Source: Paracoccaceae bacterium (GTDB lineage: Bacteria; Pseudomonadota; Alphaproteobacteria; Rhodobacterales; Rhodobacteraceae). Taken from it: DNA of 5,327 nucleotides. The DNA lies in the NCBI GenBank assembly GCA_026982275.1, contig JALSHK010000071.1, positions 1-5,327 of the forward strand, in the 5' to 3' direction. Positions within the stretch are counted from its first letter, which is position 1, and every line of letters starts with the position of its first letter. The translations under genes and the position numbers were made by a program. Below are positions 1 through 5,327 of the stretch, piece by piece. Below the pieces are notes generated by a model, which made no database searches, was not told the DNA's origin, and worked only from the letters and a program-made list of their open reading frames with translations.

Positions 1-870
1 GGTATTGCCGGGGCCACGATTTCCACCGCGACTGCCTATATCGCCGATATCAGCGCCCCCGAGGCGCGCGCGAAGAATTTCGGCATGGTCGGGGCCACCT
101 TCGGTATCGGTTTTATTCTGGGTCCGGCGCTTGGCGGGCTTCTCGGTGCTATCGATATCCGGCTGCCGTTTTTTGCCGCTGCGGGGTTTGCCGGGCTGAA
201 TTTCCTGTTTGGTATGTTTTTCCTGCCGGAATCCTTGCCGGTTGAAAAACGGCGAAAATTCACATGGGAGCGCGCGAACCCCTTCAAGGCCTTGCGCTAC
301 ATTGCTACGGTGAAAGCCTTGCGGCGTTTGGTATTTGTGGTGTTTTGCCTGATGCTGGCCGGTTATGTCTATCCGGCGGTCTGGAGCTTTTATGGCAAAG
401 AAAAATTCGGCTGGGACACAACCATCATCGGCTTTTCTCTGGCGGGATACGGGCTGGGCGTGGTTTTTGTGCAGGGGGTGCTGATCCGCTGGCTGCTGCC
501 ACAATTTGGCGAGCGCGGCACGGTGCGGATCGGTATTTCCGCGATTATTCTGGCGATGATCGGCATTACTTTTGCCATCGAAACATGGATGATATTCGCC
601 ATGATCGCCATGGCGGCATTAGGGGAGGTGGCCGGCCCCGCGATCAGTGCCATGTTGTCAAAAAGGGTGGCGGATTCCGAGCAGGGCGGGCTGCAAGGCT
701 CGCTTGGCAGTCTGGAATCGCTGGCGGCGATCATTGCGCCGCCGGTTTTTGCCGGGCTGTTCAAGCTGTTCACGACCGAAGGCTGGTTTTATTTCCCCGG
801 AGCGCCGTTTTTGCTGGCGGCGCTGATCGTGCTGCTGGGCCTGGCGGTATTTTTGCGGATGCCCCGTTAG
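1..870 (+). CDS. TetA-like (TCR/Tet family) MFS efflux transporter, C-terminal part
   Basis: The frame is open from the first base and ends at TAG 868-870, giving 289 visible codons. The N-terminus lies outside the window; by comparison with TetA of about 400 residues, roughly the first 100 residues are missing. The visible start, AYIADIS followed by an Arg-containing loop, matches the TetA segment before helix 5. The antiporter signature GPALGG is at visible residues 41-46. The charged ESLPVEKRRK loop near residue 77 followed by NPFKALR is the typical central loop between the two six-helix halves. Near the end, GPAISAMLSKRV and QGSLGSLESL match the conserved helix 10-11 region of Tet proteins. 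Several hydrophobic helices are evident. Known members are inner-membrane proton antiporters that export tetracycline or other drugs. The substrate here cannot be read from the sequence, and a chromosomal homologue need not confer tetracycline resistance. The gene converges on the extensin-like gene and overlaps it by 4 bases. Confidence 0.9.
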   Translation, partial: GIAGATISTATAYIADISAPEARAKNFGMVGATFGIGFILGPALGGLLGAIDIRLPFFAAAGFAGLNFLFGMFFLPESLPVEKRRKFTWERANPFKALRYIATVKALRRLVFVVFCLMLAGYVYPAVWSFYGKEKFGWDTTIIGFSLAGYGLGVVFVQGVLIRWLLPQFGERGTVRIGISAIILAMIGITFAIETWMIFAMIAMAALGEVAGPAISAMLSKRVADSEQGGLQGSLGSLESLAAIIAPPVFAGLFKLFTTEGWFYFPGAPFLLAALIVLLGLAVFLRMPR

Positions 871-1481
871 CGGCAATAGGCGCCGCCGCGATATTGCGCG
901 GTATCCAGATGCAGGTTGTCTTGGTGAAACCGGTCTGCATTCGGCCCAAGCACGGTGCCAAACGGGCCGCAGGCGCTATCCACCAGCGCCCTGATTGCCC
1001 GCCCCTCGCGGTTGGTTTTTCGCCAGTCATATTCGATGCTCAGCTCGGTGCCATTTGCCAGCGTAAACGAGCCAATATCGATGGCATTTCCCAATGCATG
1101 CTCCGAAAGCCGCGCGCCCCTTTGGCTATTGCGCGATCGACAGGCATAAGAGGCCAGCACCCGCATGCCGGTAATGCGGCTGCGCAGGGTTCGCACCGCG
1201 TCTTGCGCGTCATTTTCAACCCAGCCCGCCAGAGCATTCGCGGTGCGGCAGTTCAACGTCGCTGGGGTGGAAAGCGCAACCCCTGCCACCACATGCACCG
1301 CCACGGGGTTATCAATGCCGCATTGGCCGTTGGATATAGCGGGCAGCACTTCGCCGAGCAGGGCAGGGTTGTTGCACAGGCGCGAAAGGCTTTCATGCTC
1401 GCCGGAATAGGCCGAAAGATCAGGGATGCCGGCACGGGTGCAGGCGCTTAGGATAAAAAGGGCTAAAATGCTGAAACGCAT
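867..1481 (-). CDS. Extensin-like family lipoprotein (Extensin-like_C domain)
   Basis: A 204-residue protein. The start at 1481 is chosen over a longer in-frame ATG at 1691 because GGAG sits 7 bases upstream and because the new N-terminus is a clear lipoprotein signal: a short hydrophobic stretch, then lipobox L11-S-A-C14. Export and lipidation at Cys14 are therefore expected. Residue +2 is Thr, not Asp, so outer-membrane sorting is possible by analogy with enteric rules. The body carries the signatures of the bacterial extensin-like C-terminal domain: YACRSRN (112-118), SEHALGNAIDI (126-136) and RFHQDNLHLD (184-193). SxHxxGxAxD plus a later His resembles the zinc site of M15/VanY-type D-Ala-D-Ala peptidases, with H128, D135 and H191 (or H186) as candidate ligands. 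Six further cysteines (36, 54, 78, 114, 171, 203) could form disulfides in the periplasm. A role in peptidoglycan metabolism is inference, as the family is poorly characterised. The gene lies one base after the tyrA stop, so it is probably in the same operon. Confidence 0.87.
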   Translation of the reverse strand: MRFSILALFILSACTRAGIPDLSAYSGEHESLSRLCNNPALLGEVLPAISNGQCGIDNPVAVHVVAGVALSTPATLNCRTANALAGWVENDAQDAVRTLRSRITGMRVLASYACRSRNSQRGARLSEHALGNAIDIGSFTLANGTELSIEYDWRKTNREGRAIRALVDSACGPFGTVLGPNADRFHQDNLHLDTAQYRGGAYCR

Positions 1482-1482
1482 A

Positions 1483-2400
1483 TCATTTCTCCGGTTTGAT
1501 CCGCCCGAAATCGGCGGCATCGGTATCTTGGCCCGCATCGATAATACTACGCCGGATATCCCGGGTGCGGGTGAAATAATCAAACATAAAATCGCCATCC
1601 CCAATGCGGATCGCGCGCTGAAGCGCCAAAAGCTCTTCGGTAAAGCGGCCCAGCACCTCCAGCGTGGCGTCTTTGTTATTGAGAAAAACATCGCGCCACA
1701 TGGTGGGATCAGAGGCGGCGATGCGGGTGAAATCGCGAAAGCCGGCGGCGGAATAATTCACCACCTCGGTTTTGGCCACCTTGTTCATGCCATCGGCCAC
1801 GCCCACCATGGTATAGGCTATCAGGTGCGGGGTGTGCGAGATCACGGCAGCCACCAGATCATGGTGGTCGATCTCCATCAGCTCCACATTGGAGCCAAGC
1901 GCGGTCCAGAAGGCGGAGAGCCGCTCCACCGCATCGTGGTCGCTATCGGGCAGGGGGGTGATCAGGCACCAGCGATTGTCAAACAGGGCGGCAAACCCCG
2001 ATTCGGGGCCGGATTTTTCGGTGCCCGCCATCGGGTGTCCGGGGATGAAATGCACCCCGCGCGGCATATGCGGGCCGATGGCATCCGCTACCGCGCGCTT
2101 GACCGAGCCAACATCGGTGATGGTGCAGCTTTCGGCAAGGTGGGGCGCGATTTCCTTGGCAAGGGTTTCCATCGCTCCCACCGGCACGCAGAGGATGACC
2201 AGATCCGCGCCCTGCACCGCCTCGGCGGCACTCTCGAATACCGCATCCACCAGCCCGATTTCCAGCGCGGTATCGCGGGTGGCTTTTGAGCGCGCGGTAC
2301 CGGTGATGCGCGCTGTCATGCCCGCGCGGCGCATGGCGAGGCTGATGGAGGAGGCCAGCAAGCCCAGCCCGATCAGGGCGACGTGTTTATACTGGCTCAT
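1483..2400 (-). CDS. tyrA: Prephenate/arogenate (cyclohexadienyl) dehydrogenase
   Basis: A 305-residue cytoplasmic enzyme of tyrosine synthesis that oxidatively decarboxylates prephenate to 4-hydroxyphenylpyruvate and/or arogenate to tyrosine. The N-terminal Rossmann fold shows the dinucleotide motif GLGLLASS at 11-18. After the second strand comes G34-T-A-R37-S38, with no acidic residue, which favours NADP over NAD. The TyrA signature GHPMAGTEKSG spans 121-131, with His122 as the likely catalytic residue. The C-terminal helical dimerisation domain contains ISHTPHLIAY (187-196) and GFRDFTRIAASDPTMWRD (220-237), whose R226 probably binds the substrate carboxylate, by analogy with Aquifex TyrA. 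The length fits a monofunctional TyrA; no chorismate mutase or ACT domain is present. Its ATG overlaps the hisC stop in an ATGA junction, with only a weak AAAGG about 9 bases upstream, so translational coupling to hisC is likely. Whether it prefers prephenate or arogenate cannot be told by eye. Confidence 0.95.
   Translation of the reverse strand: MSQYKHVALIGLGLLASSISLAMRRAGMTARITGTARSKATRDTALEIGLVDAVFESAAEAVQGADLVILCVPVGAMETLAKEIAPHLAESCTITDVGSVKRAVADAIGPHMPRGVHFIPGHPMAGTEKSGPESGFAALFDNRWCLITPLPDSDHDAVERLSAFWTALGSNVELMEIDHHDLVAAVISHTPHLIAYTMVGVADGMNKVAKTEVVNYSAAGFRDFTRIAASDPTMWRDVFLNNKDATLEVLGRFTEELLALQRAIRIGDGDFMFDYFTRTRDIRRSIIDAGQDTDAADFGRIKPEK
1489..1492 (-). promoter_or_regulatory. Ribosome binding site of the extensin-like gene, inside the end of tyrA
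   Basis: GGAG on the - strand lies 7 bases before the ATG at 1481 and inside the last codons of tyrA. The tyrA stop TGA (1483-1485) falls between this site and the ATG, so ribosomes ending tyrA arrive directly on the next start. This decides the start of the lipoprotein gene over the longer in-frame ATG at 1691. Confidence 0.8.
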
Positions 2401-3491
2401 GCGCGTGCGCCTTTCATAAAACCGGTGAGGGCGGCGGCCACGGCGCGGCAGGCGATCTCGTCGCCAATGGTGATGCGCAGATATTCGGGCAGCCCATAGC
2501 CCCCCAGCGCCCGCACCACCAGGCCTTTGGTTTGCAAATAGGCATCCGCCTCGGCGGCGGCCTGCTCGCTGGCAAAGCGCGGCACAATGAAATTGGCGAA
2601 GCTTTCATCCGTGGGCAGGCCGATGGCGATCAGCGCCTCGCGCAGCCAGCCCCGCCATTTGGCATTTTCCACGCGGCATTTTTCGGTATATTCCACATCC
2701 AGCACCGCGGCTTGGGCGGCTTTCAATGCGGCCGCCGACACATTAAACGGCCCGCGCACCCGGTTGAGCGCATCGATCACATGCGCCGGCCCGTAGCCCC
2801 AGCCGATGCGCGCGCCGCCAAGGCCGTAAATCTTGGAAAAGGTGCGGGTCATCACCACGTTATCGTGCGCGTCTACCAGCGCGGCATGGCCGTTAAAGCC
2901 CTCGATGAATTCGGCATAGGCCCCGTCCAGCACCAATAGCGCTTGCGGGGGGATCCCCTCGGCGAGGCGTTCGATCTCGGCCTCTGAAATCAGGGTGCCG
3001 GTGGGATTATTCGGGTTGGCGATAAAGACAAGGCGGGTGCGCAGGGTGCAGGCGGCCAGCAGCGCATCCACATCCGCATGCCGGTTGGTCTCTTTGGCCT
3101 GCACGGGGGTGGCCCCCGCCGCCATCGCCGAAATCGGATACATCGAAAAGCCGTATTGGCTATAAAGCACCTCGTCGCCTTCGCCGGCATAGGTATTGCA
3201 CAGAAAGGCGATGATCTCGTCGGATCCTGCACCGCAAATCACCAGATCCGCCGCTACTCCATGCACCTTGGCAATGGCCTCGCGCAGCTCCGCATGGTCT
3301 GAATCCGGATAGGTTTCCAGTGAGGCGGCGGCCTCGATATAGGCTGCGCGCGCCAAGGGGCTGGGGCCAAGCGGATTTTCGTTGGAGGAAAGCTTGGTAA
3401 TGCGATTGCCGCCTGTCGCCGTGCTTTTTCCCGCCACATAGGGCGAGATATTCAGAATGCCCGGCTGGGGGATGATGGTCTTGTGGCTCAT
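2397..3491 (-). CDS. hisC: Histidinol-phosphate / aromatic aminotransferase (HisC family)
   Basis: A 364-residue class I/II PLP-dependent aminotransferase, full length for HisC. Visible landmarks in order: the N-terminal PQPGIL and LSSNENPLGPS substrate-cap region (8-13, 34-44), GAGSDEII (87-94) near the PLP phosphate, NPNNPTG (159-165), D189 and Y192 in LDGAYAEF, the Schiff-base lysine K220 in TFSKIYGLGGARIGW with R228, and R339 in EYLRITIG for the substrate carboxylate. The start is well fixed: an in-frame TAG lies seven codons upstream, there is no other start codon between, and GAGGAA sits just before the ATG. HisC makes histidinol phosphate from imidazole-acetol phosphate and glutamate. 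Homologues placed beside tyrA (the hisHb-tyrA arrangement described in Pseudomonas and Zymomonas) also transaminate aromatic oxo acids or prephenate. Linkage to tyrA here, with a 4-base overlap, suggests that the aromatic role is at least shared. Which substrate dominates is not visible. Confidence 0.95.
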   Translation of the reverse strand: MSHKTIIPQPGILNISPYVAGKSTATGGNRITKLSSNENPLGPSPLARAAYIEAAASLETYPDSDHAELREAIAKVHGVAADLVICGAGSDEIIAFLCNTYAGEGDEVLYSQYGFSMYPISAMAAGATPVQAKETNRHADVDALLAACTLRTRLVFIANPNNPTGTLISEAEIERLAEGIPPQALLVLDGAYAEFIEGFNGHAALVDAHDNVVMTRTFSKIYGLGGARIGWGYGPAHVIDALNRVRGPFNVSAAALKAAQAAVLDVEYTEKCRVENAKWRGWLREALIAIGLPTDESFANFIVPRFASEQAAAEADAYLQTKGLVVRALGGYGLPEYLRITIGDEIACRAVAAALTGFMKGARA

Positions 3492-3572
3492 AGGTTCCTC
3501 GGTTTTCTCCTAGTCTTAGCGGGGATTGGGGCGCTTGGCCAGAGGCGGGATATTGAATGCGGCGACAGCGGA
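3492..3572 (-). other. Intergenic gap between priA and hisC
   Basis: These 81 bases are the only non-coding stretch in the window. On the - strand they hold an in-frame TAG for hisC at 3510-3512 and two purine-rich ribosome-site-like stretches near hisC. A TAAGAC element about 30 bases before the hisC start could serve as a -10 box, but nothing resembling a -35 box is at the right distance. A 4-base AGCG/CGCT inverted repeat around a 10-base loop lacks a T tract. I therefore call neither a promoter nor a terminator. Whether hisC has its own promoter or is read from priA is open. Confidence 0.6.
3495..3500 (-). promoter_or_regulatory. Ribosome binding site of hisC
   Basis: On the - strand GAGGAA lies 3 bases before the hisC ATG, placing its GAGG core 5 bases away. 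A second GGAG (3507-3510) lies further up, 15 bases from the ATG, and overlaps the in-frame TAG. With no other start codon after that TAG, this site supports the start at 3491. Confidence 0.7.
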
Positions 3573-5327
3573 TCAGAAGAAGGTTTGCGGGTCGATATCC
3601 AGCGCGATCCGCAAATTCGCGGGCTTGTTTACCGGCTTCACCCATTGCCGCAGGGCCTTTTGCAGCGGCGCGGCTTTGGTGGCTTTGATCAGCAGGCGCA
3701 CGCGGTAGCGATCGCGGATCTTGGCAATGGGCGCGGCGGCGGGGCCGAATATTTGCGCGCCGATGGCCAGCAGGGGCTGGGCATTGCGGGCCAGATGACT
3801 GGCGATTTCAAACGCCTGCTCCTGCTTGGGGCTGGAGACAATCACCCCCGCAAGCCGACCATAAGGGGGCATATGGGCCTCAAGCCGCGCCTTGGCCTCG
3901 GCCTGCCAAAAGGCTTCTTCATCGCCCGAAAGAATGGCGGTAATCACGGGGTGATCGGGCTGGAAGCTTTGCAACAGCGCGCGCCCGGGCTTATCCGCCC
4001 GCCCCGCGCGCCCCGCCACCTGCCGGATAAGCTGAAAGCTTTTCTCGGCGGCGCGCAGATCCCCGCCTTGCAGGCCAAGGTCGGCATCGATCACGCCCAC
4101 CAGCGTGAGATGCGGAAAATTATGCCCCTTGGCGACCATTTGCGTGCCGATAATGATATCGGCCTCGCCCGCCGCAATCGCCTCTATGCGCTCTTTTAAG
4201 CCGCGCGCGGAATCCGACAGGTCCGAGGATAGGATCTCCACCTTCGCCTCGGGAAAAACTTCCGCCACCTCCTCGGCAATCCGCTCCACCCCCGGCCCGA
4301 GCGCTGCCATTTTGCCGCTCACCTCGCAGCTCGGGCAGGTGTCGGGAACGGGCTTCCACGCGCCGCATTGATGGCAGATCAGGCGGTTCTGGAACTTATG
4401 CTCCACCATACGGGCATCGCAGCTATCACAGCCCACCTGCTCGCCACAAGCGCGGCATAGGGTGAGCGGGGCAAAGCCGCGGCGGTTGAGGAACAAGAGC
4501 GATTGGCTGCCCTCGGCATAGGATTTGCGCATTTCATCACGAAGGGTCGGCGATATCCACTGGTTGGGTTGCATCACCTCGCTGCGCATATCAATCGCGG
4601 CCATTTCGGGCAGCTTGGCGGTGCCGAAACGCTCGGGCAGATCAAGGCGGGTGTATTTGCCCGCATCCGCATTGGCCCATGTCTCCAAGCTCGGTGTGGC
4701 CGTGGCCAGCACCACGCTGGCGCGGGTGATCGAGGCGCGCAGCACCGCCATATCACGGGCGTGGTAATAAACCCCCTCCTCCTGCTTATAGGAGCCGTCA
4801 TGCTCCTCATCTACCACGATCAGCCCGAGATCCTGAAACGGCAGGAATAAAGCCGAGCGCGCGCCCACCACCAGCTGCGCCTCTCCCGCCGCCACCGCGC
4901 GCCAGCAGCGGCGGCGCTCGGACATGGTCGCCCCTGAATGCCATTCGGCAGGGCGGGCCCCAAAGCGGGCCTCGAGGCGCTCGAGGAAGTCCACCGTGAG
5001 GGCGATTTCGGGGAGTAGCACGAGGCCTTGACGGCCCTGCGACAGCACCTCGGCCACCGCCTCAAGGTAAACCTCGGTTTTGCCCGAGCCTGTGACCCCC
5101 TTTAGCAATGTGGTATTATATGCGCGGGATTTCACAGCCGAGCGCAGAGCCAAAGCGGCCTTGGTTTGTAATTCCGAAAGCGCTTTGCCCTTGTGCAGGG
5201 GGTCAAGATGCGGATAGGGCGGGTCGCGCGGGGCGTCCTCTACCAACAGCGCGCCTTGCTTTATAAGGCCGCTCACCCCCCCTGCCGAAACCCCCGCGAA
5301 TTGCGCCAGCTCGCTGGGCGCAAAGGG
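3573..5327 (-). CDS. priA: Primosomal protein N' (replication restart helicase PriA), N-terminus missing
   Basis: The frame is open to the window edge: 584 visible residues ending at TGA 3573-3575. About 145-150 N-terminal residues, holding the DNA 3'-end-binding domain, lie outside, judged from the Walker lysine at visible residue 83 against 230 in E. coli PriA. The GTG at 5274-5276 is internal, since the upstream codons already read as the winged-helix region (APSELAQFAGVS and onward). Superfamily 2 helicase motifs follow in order: GVTGSGKT (77-84), DEEH (173-176), ATATPS (208-213), GTQMVAKGH (394-402) and QVAGRAGR (436-443). All eight zinc-binding cysteines are present (291, 294, 300, 303, 318, 321, 331, 334) in CxxC pairs between the helicase lobes, bases 4326-4457. 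The distance from the Walker lysine to the C-terminus, about 500 residues, equals that of the E. coli enzyme, so the rest is intact. PriA unwinds DNA at abandoned forks and starts reloading of the replicative helicase in the cytoplasm. Confidence 0.97.
   Translation of the reverse strand, partial: PFAPSELAQFAGVSAGGVSGLIKQGALLVEDAPRDPPYPHLDPLHKGKALSELQTKAALALRSAVKSRAYNTTLLKGVTGSGKTEVYLEAVAEVLSQGRQGLVLLPEIALTVDFLERLEARFGARPAEWHSGATMSERRRCWRAVAAGEAQLVVGARSALFLPFQDLGLIVVDEEHDGSYKQEEGVYYHARDMAVLRASITRASVVLATATPSLETWANADAGKYTRLDLPERFGTAKLPEMAAIDMRSEVMQPNQWISPTLRDEMRKSYAEGSQSLLFLNRRGFAPLTLCRACGEQVGCDSCDARMVEHKFQNRLICHQCGAWKPVPDTCPSCEVSGKMAALGPGVERIAEEVAEVFPEAKVEILSSDLSDSARGLKERIEAIAAGEADIIIGTQMVAKGHNFPHLTLVGVIDADLGLQGGDLRAAEKSFQLIRQVAGRAGRADKPGRALLQSFQPDHPVITAILSGDEEAFWQAEAKARLEAHMPPYGRLAGVIVSSPKQEQAFEIASHLARNAQPLLAIGAQIFGPAAAPIAKIRDRYRVRLLIKATKAAPLQKALRQWVKPVNKPANLRIALDIDPQTFF

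Noticed and set aside
873..897. Inverted repeat GCAATA/TATTGC around a 13-base loop just after the transporter stop, as a possible terminator
   Set aside because: The stem is only 6 AT-rich pairs with a long loop and no following T tract on either strand, and it lies in the coding region of the extensin-like gene.
264..1451. A 395-codon + strand open frame spanning the end of the transporter and the antisense of the lipoprotein gene
   Set aside because: It overlaps two well-supported genes in another frame or strand. Its protein is a jumble of Arg, Ala, Gly and His with no domain, as expected from GC-rich antisense or frame-shifted reading.
1482..1691. A 70-residue N-terminal extension of the extensin-like protein from an ATG at 1691
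   Set aside because: It would lie wholly inside tyrA, and it would bury the lipobox signal sequence in mid-protein. The ATG at 1481 has a good ribosome site.
1426..2289. A 287-codon + strand open frame opposite tyrA
   Set aside because: It is the antisense of a clear TyrA. Its His- and Gly-rich composition mirrors tyrA codons, and no ribosome site or family signature was seen.
3515..3535. Small inverted repeat AGCG/CGCT in the priA-hisC gap as a priA terminator
   Set aside because: Four base pairs with a 10-base loop and no T tract is not more than expected by chance in GC-rich DNA.
3483..4199. A 238-codon + strand open frame opposite the end of priA and the priA-hisC gap
   Set aside because: Most of it is antisense to the conserved PriA C-terminus, and it has low-complexity composition without recognisable motifs.
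5274..5276. GTG as the start of a shorter priA
   Set aside because: The same frame continues to the window edge and reads as the winged-helix segment that precedes the helicase domain in PriA, so the gene is cut by the window rather than started here.

Overview
The window reads as an ordinary stretch of chromosome from a GC-rich alphaproteobacterium. The best guess is a Rhodobacteraceae-like organism. The grounds are the base composition, the style of the protein sequences (for example the LDGAYAEF motif in the aminotransferase and GTARS in the dehydrogenase) and an extensin-family lipoprotein beside tyrA. This is a judgement by eye, not a database result. Both ends of the window cut through genes.

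Layout from left to right: bases 1-870 (+ strand) hold the C-terminal 289 codons of a TetA-like drug-efflux MFS transporter. Everything else is on the - strand and, in transcription order, runs from the right edge leftwards: priA (N-terminus cut off, stop at 3573), an 81-base gap, hisC (3491 to 2397), tyrA (2400 to 1483, a 4-base ATGA overlap with hisC) and an extensin-like lipoprotein gene (1481 to 867, one base after the tyrA stop). The transporter and the extensin-like gene converge and overlap by 4 bases at their stop codons, so the window has almost no non-coding DNA. The only intergenic stretch is 3492-3572.

How the genes fit together: HisC-type aminotransferases can transaminate aromatic 2-oxo acids or prephenate as well as imidazole-acetol phosphate. 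TyrA oxidises prephenate or arogenate. A hisC-tyrA pair is a known arrangement of aromatic amino acid biosynthesis in proteobacteria. The envelope lipoprotein downstream appears to be translationally coupled to this pair without an obvious metabolic link. PriA restarts stalled replication forks and looks like a co-directional neighbour rather than a functional partner.

I found no tRNA, rRNA, CRISPR array, insertion sequence, phage gene or convincing terminator. I found no evidence of a novel system. The points most worth a second look are the tyrA-extensin coupling, the M15-peptidase-like metal site of the extensin-family protein, and the likely NADP preference of TyrA.
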